In this document: piece after piece, positions 9,984 to 18,800 of the stretch
How the letters are laid out: each line of letters begins with the position of its first letter
Position numbering within the stretch: position 1 is the stretch's first letter
From: an uncultured Collinsella sp.
GTDB taxonomy: Bacteria > Actinomycetota > Coriobacteriia > Coriobacteriales > Coriobacteriaceae
Direction of reading: 5' to 3'
Assembly: GCA_902491565.1 (NCBI GenBank)
Contig: CABUIE010000008.1
Span: forward strand, 23,774-87,773
DNA length: 64,000 bases
Position numbers and translations under genes: made by a program
The notes under the pieces: model-generated
What the model was told of the DNA's origin: nothing
Seen by the model: the letters and a program-made list of their open reading frames with translations, nothing else
The model's database searches: none

Positions 9984-11189
9984 CTAGGCGTGGGATTTGG
10001 TGCGTGCGAGGGCGAGGCCTGCGGCGGCGATGGCCACGGCGAAGAGTGCCGTGACGCCCAGGTCGCAGGCGATGTCGCCCAGCACGGTGGACGTTAAATC
10101 CGAGGCGAGTGCCTTGCTGATCGCGTCGTTCACCCAATATGTCGGCACAAAATGCGCCACGGTCTGCACGGCCGAGCCCATGAGCGACAGCGGCATCCAG
10201 GCGCCGCCCAAAAACGTCATGAGCATGCCGAGTAAGTTGCCCACGCCGTTGAGCAGCTCCTCGCGCGCACCCAGGCTCGACAGCGCAAAGCCAACGGCCA
10301 GCGGCGTGCACGCCAGGGCAAACGTCGCTGCCAGCGCCAAGCACACACGGTCCACGCCAACCTCAGCGACCGCACCGGCAAAGCCCACGACGCCCATCAT
10401 GCTCGACACAAACCAGATGCAGACGGTGATCACGGCGGCGGCCGCAAACACGGCAAGCGAGCGCCGGCGCTCGGAGATTGGACCGGCATCCATACGACGC
10501 ACGCGCTCGGGCTCGTTCATGCCCGAGAACACCAGACCCACCGACACGATGACCGACGAGATAATCGCGTACGCACCAAAGTTGAAATACGACTCGAGCG
10601 TGGCGGCGGCCGTCGAGTCGACCTTGACCTGATCGATCTCGACCTCCGCACGCTTCGCGGCCGCATGCTCGGCCGCCTTGGCGACGTCACCGTTGGAGGC
10701 AGTGGGCTCAAGTGCCGCCGCAGCGCCCGCGAGCGAGATCCAGCGCGAGGCCTCGGCAGACGAAAGCGCCGCCGCCATGGTGCCGGAGCCGTACGTCACG
10801 TCGAGTTTGGGCAGGGACTCCCCCGCGCAAGCGGCCGCAACGAGGTCGCCCTCAAACCCCTCCGGGATAAAGAACACGCAGTCGGCGCTGCCCTTGGCAC
10901 TGTTGCTCTTGGAGAGCGCGTCCGCAAGATTGTACGCATCGTCGCCGACGCCCGTGACCAGCTCAAAGCGCGAACCCAGATGCTTGGTAAGCGCACGCGA
11001 AAGGTCGCTGTCGTCGCGGTCGACCACAATCACGTTGGCATCGTAGGGCTTGTACTCGGTGAGCTGCGACGAGTTCCAGCTCACCGATGCCGCGATGAAT
11101 ACGCCCATGAGCGAGATGAACACCGTATAGATGAGCAGGTAGAACGGGTGCGCCAGCGCCATGCGAAGCGCGGTCTTAAAGGTGCTCAT
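9984..11189 (-). CDS. ABC-2 type transporter permease, second of two
   Basis: A 401-residue permease. One membrane helix (about 15-38) is followed by an extracytoplasmic domain (about 40-190) and five to six membrane helices (about 200-395). This is the ABC2_membrane_3 layout used by exporters of peptides, polysaccharides or drugs. GGAAGGAG lies seven bases before the ATG at 11189, which overlaps the end of the upstream permease by 14 bases. The two permeases are related in layout and probably form a heterodimer driven by the ATPase at 12373-13311. Confidence 0.9.
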   Translation of the reverse strand: MSTFKTALRMALAHPFYLLIYTVFISLMGVFIAASVSWNSSQLTEYKPYDANVIVVDRDDSDLSRALTKHLGSRFELVTGVGDDAYNLADALSKSNSAKGSADCVFFIPEGFEGDLVAAACAGESLPKLDVTYGSGTMAAALSSAEASRWISLAGAAAALEPTASNGDVAKAAEHAAAKRAEVEIDQVKVDSTAAATLESYFNFGAYAIISSVIVSVGLVFSGMNEPERVRRMDAGPISERRRSLAVFAAAAVITVCIWFVSSMMGVVGFAGAVAEVGVDRVCLALAATFALACTPLAVGFALSSLGAREELLNGVGNLLGMLMTFLGGAWMPLSLMGSAVQTVAHFVPTYWVNDAISKALASDLTSTVLGDIACDLGVTALFAVAIAAAGLALARTKSHA

Positions 11190-12363
11190 AGCGGCTCCTT
11201 CCAAAGATCAGCGTGGCGGCGGCAACGAACAGCAGCGCCATAAGGACCAGTGCGCCGGCGCGAACGGCAAAGGGGCCCAGGTCCTCAAAGAAATACAGGC
11301 GGTTGAACATGTCGCAGATAAGCTTGACGGGGTTGAGCCAGCACTCGGCAGGGCAGGCGCGGGCGACGTCGTCGGCAAGCGCCATCGCCGGCTCGCCGTA
11401 GAGGCCGGCGAACAGGGCGCACGTGGTAGCAAAGCCCGTAAGGATGCCGGACTTGGACGCCTTGCCGCCCTTAACGGGAAGCGTGCCCACAAAGAGCCCC
11501 AGGCCCGTGGCGGCAAGCGCGGAAGCGGCGCCGCCCACCAGACACAGTCCCTCGCGCCCGCCAAAGTCGACGCCCACGACCAGGCGCACATAGCCAATCG
11601 CGATCGTCATCGAGGCGAAGGAGACCAGCCACGAGCCGACAAAGATGCCGGCCAGCGACGCCGTCTTGGAAAGGCCGCCCACGCAGCGGCGCGCGCCAAG
11701 GCCCGACAGATTGGGCTGCAAATCGACGACGCTCAAGGCAGCAAACTCGGCAGACATCATCGCAACCAGGCCAAAGAGCGCGTAGTAGTAGATGACCGTG
11801 CCATCGGGCGTGGTGCGCGTCAGGCTAACGCGGCGGGTGCCGCCCTCTAGCGACAGGGCGCGCGCAACCGCCTCCGGGTCGGCGAGCGCCGCCGGGTTGT
11901 CCTGGGCAATCTGGGACATGAGCTCGGCATTTTGCGTATACGAGCTTGCCACCGTCTCCAGAATGCTGCGGTCGGTGAGCACCGACGAGGCGCGCGAGTT
12001 GTCATAGCTCGAAAGCAGCGTGAGCTTGGGCGTGCCCGCGTCGTCGACCGTATAGATGCCCGCGACCTCGCCGGCCTTAAGCGCACGGTTCGCGTCGGCT
12101 GCATCGTCGCACTCGTGGATCTCGAGCAGCTGGTCGTCGCCCTCCTTGGCAAGCGACGTCGCCACATCCTTAAAGGTCGAGGCGTCCCAGGCTTCGTCAG
12201 CGACAACGGCCACCGGCACCGGGTCGACCGTGCCGTCGGAGCTCAGATTCGCAAACATAAACATGAACATCGTGGAAAGCGCGATGGGAAAGACCGCGCC
12301 CCAGACCAATGTGCTCGGCCGACGCAGCAGCGTCTTGACCGTGGTGATGATAGTGTTGAACAT
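11176..12363 (-). CDS. ABC-2 type transporter permease, first of two
   Basis: A 395-residue protein with a helix at about residues 18-38, an extracytoplasmic region (about 45-190) and a C-terminal bundle of about five helices. It begins MFNTIITTVKTLLRRPSTLV, a typical ABC-2 amphipathic start. It lies 9 bp after the ATPase gene and overlaps the second permease by 14 bp, so the three genes form one tight operon. The substrate cannot be told from sequence. Confidence 0.9.
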   Translation of the reverse strand: MFNTIITTVKTLLRRPSTLVWGAVFPIALSTMFMFMFANLSSDGTVDPVPVAVVADEAWDASTFKDVATSLAKEGDDQLLEIHECDDAADANRALKAGEVAGIYTVDDAGTPKLTLLSSYDNSRASSVLTDRSILETVASSYTQNAELMSQIAQDNPAALADPEAVARALSLEGGTRRVSLTRTTPDGTVIYYYALFGLVAMMSAEFAALSVVDLQPNLSGLGARRCVGGLSKTASLAGIFVGSWLVSFASMTIAIGYVRLVVGVDFGGREGLCLVGGAASALAATGLGLFVGTLPVKGGKASKSGILTGFATTCALFAGLYGEPAMALADDVARACPAECWLNPVKLICDMFNRLYFFEDLGPFAVRAGALVLMALLFVAAATLIFGRSRYEHL

Positions 12364-12372
12364 GGCCGCCCC

Positions 12373-13311
12373 CTAGTCGCGCAGCTCGCGGCCGGTGATC
12401 TCGAGGAACACGTCGTTGAGGGTCGGCGGCTCGCTCCACACGCGGCCGAGCGCAACGTCGGCGGTGCGCAGCGTGTCGAGGATGTCGACCAGATTGTGCG
12501 GACTCGCCTCGCAGGTGCAGACGAGCTCGCCGCCGGACAGCTCAACCGAAAGCACATGCTCGAGGGCGCGCAGCCGCTCGACCGTGGCGGCCTCGACGGC
12601 GCCGACCTCGACGGTCACGCGCTCGCCCATCTGAATCATGCGCTTGAGCTCGTCGTTGGTGCCCTGCGCCAGCACGCGCCCGCCGTCCATGATCATGATG
12701 CGGCTGCAAATCTGCTCGACTTCCTCCATGTAATGGCTGGTATACACCACTGTGGCGCCCTCGTCGCGCAGGCGGCAGATGCCCTCCAGGATGGCGTTGC
12801 GGCTCTGCGGGTCGACCGCCACCGTGGGCTCGTCAAAGAAGATGAGCTCGGGCTTGTGCGCGATACCGCAGGCGATGTTGAGGCGTCGCGCTAGGCCGCC
12901 CGAGAGCTTACCGGGGCGGAACTTGGTAAAGTCGCCCAGCCCGACAAAGTCGATGGCCTCGTCCACGAGCGCGCGGCGGCGCTTGCGGTCGTTGACGTAA
13001 AGGCTGCAGAAATAGTCGATGTTCTCGCGCACCGTGAGCTCGTCAAACACCGCCACCTGCTGCGGCACCACGCCGATGCGGCGCTTGAGGTCGTAGCGGG
13101 CGGGCGTCATGGGTTCGCCGAACAGCTCGATGGCGCCTTTGTCGTAGGCAAGCAGCTGCAGAATACAGTTGATGGACGTAGTCTTGCCCGAGCCGTTGGG
13201 GCCCAGCAGGCCAAAGATCTCGCCGGGGGCAATGCTCAGGTTAAAGTGGTCGAGCGCGATAAGATCGTCGTAGCGCTTGACGAGGTTTTCGACGTGGACG
13301 ATGTCTGTCAT
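12373..13311 (-). CDS. ABC-2 exporter ATP-binding protein
   Basis: A 312-residue ATPase of the DrrA/CcmA type. Walker A is LGPNGSGKTT, the signature is LSGGLARRLNIA, and Walker B is LIFFDEPTVAVDPQ. The ~85-residue C-terminal extension (about 225-312) is usual in this branch. The start at 13311 has AGAAGGG upstream. The gene is first in an operon with two permeases and is divergent from a histidine kinase/response regulator pair, a frequent arrangement for regulated efflux pumps. Confidence 0.94.
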   Translation of the reverse strand: MTDIVHVENLVKRYDDLIALDHFNLSIAPGEIFGLLGPNGSGKTTSINCILQLLAYDKGAIELFGEPMTPARYDLKRRIGVVPQQVAVFDELTVRENIDYFCSLYVNDRKRRRALVDEAIDFVGLGDFTKFRPGKLSGGLARRLNIACGIAHKPELIFFDEPTVAVDPQSRNAILEGICRLRDEGATVVYTSHYMEEVEQICSRIMIMDGGRVLAQGTNDELKRMIQMGERVTVEVGAVEAATVERLRALEHVLSVELSGGELVCTCEASPHNLVDILDTLRTADVALGRVWSEPPTLNDVFLEITGRELRD

Positions 13312-13497
13312 GAGGCGGCCCTTCTGTTGATTGCGGCCCGGTACGATTGCATCATCGCAGGAGCGGACGGCGCGCACCAGTGAGCTTTGTCACGAGTGCG
13401 GGGCTCGGTCGCGTGGCCCGCTGACGCGACCGCCCCACCGTGCGGGAGGAATGTCACGGTTGCGCTAGGCGGCCCCTCCACCACGCGTAGCTTCGCG

Positions 13498-13503
13498 TAC
13501 AAT
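13498..13503 (+). promoter_or_regulatory. Candidate -10 box giving a leaderless kinase transcript
   Basis: TACAAT lies six bases before the ATG of the kinase gene, so transcription would start at or next to the start codon. No Shine-Dalgarno sequence precedes the ATG. No clear -35 box is visible. Confidence 0.45.
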
Positions 13504-13509
13504 ACCCGT

Positions 13510-14655
13510 ATGAACAGGCTTTTCGACAAATCGATCGTGCTGGCGTGCTGTATTGCGGCCGCCATGGGTCTTGCCGTGGACGCTCGTCTGGTTGTGGCGT
13601 TTTGCCTTGGCATTATTGCCACCTCGCTGGCCGAGGTCGCACAGGGGAAACGCACCCGACGCGCAAGCGAGGCAGCGAGCTACGCCTGCATCATCGCGGC
13701 TGTCTTCGTGCCGCCGTTTGTGCCGTTTGCGCCTCTCGCCCTCTATGACATCGCGCGACGCGTGCGCCGCGAGCACGCCTGGGTCGCGTTGGGCATTGGC
13801 TCCGTCTTTGCCTTTGCGCTCGTCGCGGACCTTCGCGCCGATGCGCTTACCGCACGAACGCTCCTGCTGACCGCCATCCTTTCGGTTGCCGCCACCTTGC
13901 TATCGCTACGCACCGCCCAGTTGGAGCGCGAGCAGCGGCGCATGCGCCGCACCCGCGACGAGCTGCAGGAACGAGCCCTCGCGCTCGAGGCGCGCAACCG
14001 CGATCTTGCCGATCGCCAGGACTACGAAGTCGAGCTCGCGACGCTCGCCGAACGCGCCCGCATCGCGCGCGAGATCCACGATAACGTCGGGCACCAGCTC
14101 ACGCGCGCCTCACTGCAGGCCGAAGCCCTACGCGTGGTCCACGCCGACGAGCCTGGCGTCGCCGCCGATTTCGCCGACGTTAAACGCACGGTTGACGAGG
14201 CGCTCCAGCTTGTGCGCGCCAGCGTCCACGCGCTCAACGACAACGCCGTCGACCTTTCCGTGCAGCTCGAACGCATTGTCGAAGGCACACGCTCGGACGG
14301 CGGCCCGCAGATTGAGCTTGAAGTTATGGCCGAACATGCGCCCGCAAACGTCGCCAACTGCTTTGCAGCGGTCCTGCGCGAAGCGCTCTCCAATACCATA
14401 CGCCACGCTTGCGCCCAGACCGTCACCGTACGGTGCATGGAGCATCCGTCGTTTTACCAGCTCATTGTTACCGACGATGGCGTGGGTGAGGTCCAAGCAA
14501 GCGGCCGCGGCACCGCGGAGGGCATGGGGCTCGCCTCCATGCGCGAGCGCATCGAGGCGCTTGGCGGCACCTTCACCGCCGGCCCGCGTGCCGGCGCCGG
14601 CGGCTGGCGTGTGTTTGCCACCGTTCCCAAACAGCAAGGAGATGAGGGCCGATGA
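13510..14655 (+). CDS. NarL/DesK-type sensor histidine kinase
   Basis: A 381-residue kinase. The N-terminal half has about five hydrophobic segments (residues 8-135) with little outside loop, suggesting a membrane-intrinsic sensor. A coiled coil (135-175) leads to the HisKA_3 domain with EIHDNVGHQL (His190). The HATPase region shows REALSNTIRHA (N box), TDDGVGEV (G1) and GMGLASMRERI (G2). Upstream in-frame codons exist, but 13510 is the first ATG matching the membrane helix start. It overlaps the regulator gene by four bases. The divergent ABC-2 exporter is the likely target. Confidence 0.93.
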   Translation: MNRLFDKSIVLACCIAAAMGLAVDARLVVAFCLGIIATSLAEVAQGKRTRRASEAASYACIIAAVFVPPFVPFAPLALYDIARRVRREHAWVALGIGSVFAFALVADLRADALTARTLLLTAILSVAATLLSLRTAQLEREQRRMRRTRDELQERALALEARNRDLADRQDYEVELATLAERARIAREIHDNVGHQLTRASLQAEALRVVHADEPGVAADFADVKRTVDEALQLVRASVHALNDNAVDLSVQLERIVEGTRSDGGPQIELEVMAEHAPANVANCFAAVLREALSNTIRHACAQTVTVRCMEHPSFYQLIVTDDGVGEVQASGRGTAEGMGLASMRERIEALGGTFTAGPRAGAGGWRVFATVPKQQGDEGR

Positions 14656-15281
14656 GGCTCATCGTTGTCGACGACGACCGCTTGGTGGTCGATTCGCTCA
14701 AGATTATCTTGGGCGCCCAGCCGCAGATCGAAGTGGTGGGCACCGGTGCCAACGGCAACGATGCGGTGGCGCTCTACGCCGAGCACGCACCCGATATTGC
14801 GCTGCTCGACATCCAGATGCCGGGACGCGACGGCCTTTCGGCCGCGCGCGAGATCCTTGAGCACGACCCTGCGGCGCGCGTGGTGTTTCTGACGACGTTC
14901 TCGGATGACGAGTACATTGTGTCGGCGCTCAAGCTGGGCGCCCGCGGCTACCTGATCAAGACCGATGTCGCTGCCATTCCGCCGGCGTTGGCGCAGGTCA
15001 TGGACGGCAAACGCGTGCTCGAGGGCAAGGCGATCGAAGATATCAACTTTGATGGGGCGGACGTCGAGGCCGGCGCGACCCGCCGGCCCGCCGCCTTTGC
15101 CGGTCTGACCGACCGCGAGTTCGAAGTCGCCGAGCTCATCGCCCGCGGCCTCGATAACAAGGAGATTGCCGCCACCGCCTATATGGGCGAAGGCACCGTA
15201 CGCAACCACATCAGCTCGATCCTTGCCAAAATGGGCCTACGCAACCGCACGCAGATCGCCATCGCCTACCTGCGAGGGTAA
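14652..15281 (+). CDS. NarL-family response regulator
   Basis: A 209-residue regulator. The receiver domain (1-120) has the acidic pocket VVDDD, phospho-acceptor Asp53 in LLDIQMPGRDG, the Thr of LTTFSDD and the Lys of YLIKTD. The LuxR-type HTH (about 145-205) shows LTDREFEVAELIARGLDNKE and GTVRNHISSILAKMGLRNRT. The ATGA overlap with the kinase gene shows co-translation. It probably regulates the divergent ABC exporter operon. Confidence 0.95.
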   Translation: MRLIVVDDDRLVVDSLKIILGAQPQIEVVGTGANGNDAVALYAEHAPDIALLDIQMPGRDGLSAAREILEHDPAARVVFLTTFSDDEYIVSALKLGARGYLIKTDVAAIPPALAQVMDGKRVLEGKAIEDINFDGADVEAGATRRPAAFAGLTDREFEVAELIARGLDNKEIAATAYMGEGTVRNHISSILAKMGLRNRTQIAIAYLRG

Positions 15282-15341
15282 TTACCCAACGGCCAACCGC
15301 TCCGACAGAGCAAAATAGCTGTTATCGATTTAATGCCATTT

Positions 15342-15495
15342 CAAAACTATGCCGGTTTACGGGGCTAAGCTCAGGGCCCCCATCCATACCCGCGTTTTCC
15401 GTAAAATGACGGCTTGTCTACCTGCGGTTTTATTTTCACGGATATCGGCATGGTTGGGAGCGCGTGACTTAGCCCCGTAAACCGGCATAGTTTTG
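15342..15495. repeat. Long hairpin element A (left outer)
   Basis: A 154-nt element whose 28-base ends (15342-15369 and 15468-15495) are perfect reverse complements, beginning CAAAACTATGCCGG. Inside lie a middle arm (CCATCCATACC with GGCATGGTTGGG) and the inner motif CTACCTGCGGTTTT. A second copy with the same outer arm lies at 22666, in the same orientation. The region 15282-15887 holds no gene: it contains this element, element B and the adhesin terminators. Confidence 0.85.
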
Positions 15496-15539
15496 TTCGG
15501 GCGGCCCTGCACGAGTGTCTCCGCCAGCCTCGCGGGACC

Positions 15540-15565
15540 AAAATGAGCCGTTTTCCTCCGTCCCC
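15540..15565 (+). repeat. Short linker repeat between hairpin elements
   Basis: AAAATGAGCCGTTTTCCTCC followed by GTCCCC. Near-identical copies lie at 22365-22390 and 22604-22627. Each sits just before a B or A element. Confidence 0.7.
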
Positions 15566-15588
15566 AATGGATCAGCCGAAACCGCCCG

Positions 15589-15746
15589 CCACGAAATCGG
15601 CCCATCTACTACGTTTGACTCGATACCCCTGACCATACCTTCGTTTTGAACAAAACCGCAGGCGTTCTACCTGCGGTTTTGTTTTTGCGCTTTTCGGCAT
15701 GGTTGGGGGTAAGGGGCTAAACGTAGTAGATGGGCCGGTTTCGTGG
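15589..15746. repeat. Long hairpin element B (left inner)
   Basis: A 158-nt element. Its outer 28-base arms (15589-15616, 15719-15746) pair with one mismatch and start CCACGAAATCGG. A middle arm (GACCATACC with GGCATGGTT) follows, and the inner hairpin ACAAAACCGCAGG pairs perfectly with CCTGCGGTTTTGT. It shares the middle and inner parts with element A, but the outer arm is unrelated. The partner copy is at 22414. Confidence 0.85.
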
Positions 15747-15767
15747 CGAACCCTTCTCGCCTACGCA

Positions 15768-15809
15768 CAAAAGCGCCGCCACGGAGGAGGGAGATACCTC
15801 CGTGGCGGC
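15768..15809 (-). terminator. Terminator of the adhesin gene
   Basis: GCCGCCACGGAGG pairs perfectly with CCTCCGTGGCGGC around a nine-base loop, followed on the minus strand by GCTTTTGTG. A second GC hairpin at 15851-15874 (GCCCGGGGCC/GGCCCCGGGC) lies between it and the stop codon. Confidence 0.8.
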
Positions 15810-15887
15810 TGGGGCTGGGGGTGGGGCTATGTTCTGGCTCCCCGCCGGCCGCCCGGGGCCTTCTGGCCCCGGGCGCTGCCAGCGTGC

Positions 15888-18800
15888 CTAGCGCTTACGG
15901 ATACCCCAGACCAGGGCTCCGACGCCGGCCATGGCGATGACAAATGCCATAAGCAGAGCGGCAGCCTGCTGGTCGCCCGTGGTGGGCAGGAAACCCTTGA
16001 CCGTCTTGACGATGTTCGTCACGGTCTTGGGCGTGCCGGGATCGGGTGTCGGCGTAGGAGTCTCGGGCTTCTTGTACGTGTTGTTGAACACGATACCCTC
16101 GACGCTCCTGTCGCCCTTGGTAAAGGCGACGTTCGCCTTGAGGTTGCCCTCGCCGTCATCGACCACGTTGACGGTCGCGGTAAAGACGGACTTGTCGTAG
16201 GTCATACCGGCCTCGTCGCCCTTGACTTCGCTGATGGTGTAGACGTGCGTACCGGGCTCGTCGTACTCAAACTTGTCGAAGCTGATCTTACCGTCGGCAT
16301 CGTTGGTGACGGTGGACTCGATGCCCTCGCCAACGAGCTTAAAGCTGAACTCGTCCTTCTTGAGCTCGCGTCCCTCGAGCACCTTGATGGCGCCGATGGA
16401 GACTTGGGTGGGCATGGCGTGATACTTGTTGGTAAAACCAGCCGACTCGGTGGTTCCCTCGAGCTTGTGCGTCACGGCCAGTGTGCCATCGCCGTTGTCA
16501 GAGACGGTGGCCACGACGGTGTAGGTCGTACCGTCATAGGTGACGCCCTTGTACAGGCCGAGCGCATTGGGGCAAGCCTCGCGCAGCGTGTACGTGTGCG
16601 TGCCGGGCGCCTCGTAGCGGATCGGGCTCAGTGTCACAGTGCCGTTGGCGTCGTTGGTGCCGCTAGCGACAACCACGCCGTCCTCGAGCAGATCAAACGT
16701 GAACTCGCCGGCTGCAAGGTCGCGTCCGGTCAGACGCTTGACCGTCTTGACCTGATCGGTCACGACAGAGTCGGTGGGCGTTACGCTGTAGGTGTTGATG
16801 AATGTGAAGGCCGCACCGTCGTCGCCGTTGCGCACGACGCTCAGATGTCCGGCGCCGTCGTCAGTCACGGTATAGGAAACCTTGCGCGTGGCGTTGGCAT
16901 CGTTGGTCACGCCAGGGGCGCTGCCGGTCTCGGTCACCGTATAGGCAAAGGTGTGCGAGCGCGGAGCGGTGGGGGCCGCAGGCTCGGACTCGTCGACATT
17001 GGCGTCAGCGGCGGGGTCGGCCTCTTCAGCCTCTGCCTCGTCGGCCTCGGCCTCGTCAGCTTCGTCCGCCTCGGCCTTATCGGTCGCATCGTCCGTCACG
17101 CCCAGAGCGCGGTTGAGGTCCTCGAGCGTAAAGTGGATCTTGCCAAAGTCCACGTTACCGGCTGCGTCGTTGGTTACGGTCGTGCGCTCGGGCATCGGGG
17201 CACCTGCCTCGTCGGCGGTCACGGTAAAGGTGAACTTACCCGTGATGTCGGCCGGGGTCAGGCCCTCGGCAACCTGGAGCTTCTTAGTACCGGTGAGCGC
17301 GGCATCCACGGCGTCGGCGCCGTAGACGTTCTCGAACAAGGGCTCGACGCCGCCGTAGTCGACCGTCGCCGTCAGGGTACCGTCACCGTTGTCGACGACG
17401 ATAACCTTAAAGCCAAAGCTCCACGTTGTAGCGGAAACGCCATTCGGCAGCCCGAATAAATCTTCGTAGGCCGTGTAGTTAATGGTCCAGGCAAGCTTAC
17501 CGTCCTTGTCGGTACGATGGGCAAGCCCAGCAGCCTCAAGATTAGCAAGCATCTTAGTGTCGTAGTGCAGCGTATCAAAGCTCACGTGCCCGCCGATATT
17601 GGGCTTGAGGTTTTCGTATGCCACAAGCTCACCCTGATAGGCGATGCCGAACCAGAACTCGCCGTCGGCCATCGGGCGGCCGGTCAGAGTCTTGGTGGCA
17701 ACGACCTGAGCGGCGGTGCCGCCAGGCGTGTTGGTCGTAGCGCTGTAACTGTTGTGGAACGGCACCAGGGCCTTCTCGACCTTGTTCTCGCCACTCTTGT
17801 GGACCGTCTCATGCGTGCCCTCGGGACCACCGGAAACGGTCGTCGTAGCAGTGAGCGTACCGGCGGTGTCGTCGGCGATGGCGATCGTCACCGTGCGTAC
17901 GGCGTCATCGTAGGTGTAACCGGGCTGGCCGTCGTTCTTTTCGGCCACGGTGTACTTGAAGGTCTTGCCGGCGTCAGCCTGCGTAAATTTAACCTCATGA
18001 CCAGCCAGAATGTCGATCAGTCCGACCGTTGCCTCTGCCGCTTCGGGAGACTTGAAGCTGTTGGCCCCGGGCAGCAGACCGAGCGCGCGAGCCGAAGCGT
18101 CGTCAGCAGGTGTCACGGTAAAGGTGAACTGGCCCTCGGTCATGGGGCGGCCGTCCAGATACTTGCTGAGCCACAGACCGCCGGCCGCGGTGTAGTTAAG
18201 CTCAGTGCGGTACGTGTTGGTAAAGCGTCCGTTTTCCTTCTTGGTGACGTTGGCGGTCAGGTTGCCATCGCCGTCCTCGGTCACGGTTACTTCGGCGGTC
18301 GCGACGTGGGAGTCATACGTCATGCCGACCGTATTACCCGCGTTCTCGCGGATCTCATACTTGTAGGTTCCGGCAGCCGTGTAGTGGATCTTGCCGAACT
18401 TGATGGCGGCGATGCCGTCCTTCGCGTCCTTCTTACTCACGGTTACGGTTGCGGGATCGGGCAGCGGGGTGCCCTCGGAAGCGGTAATGGTAAAGCTGAA
18501 CTTGTCGGAGTCCGTCCAGTCGCGACCGTCGATGGCCTTGCCCAGGCCAAAGTCGAACTCTGCGTCGAGCGGGGTCACGCTGTAAGCGTTCTCGAAAGTT
18601 GCAGCCTTGACGTCGTCCTTCAGAACATGCGTGGCGCTGAGCGTACCGTCGCCGTTGTCCGTGATGGTGGTCTCGATGGTGTACTCGGCATCGCTGTAGG
18701 TGACGCCCTTGCTGATGGTTCCGCCCTTGACCTCGCGCAGCGTGTAGGCGTGCGTTCCGGCCTTGGTGTACTTCACGGCGCTCATCGTGATCTTGCCATC

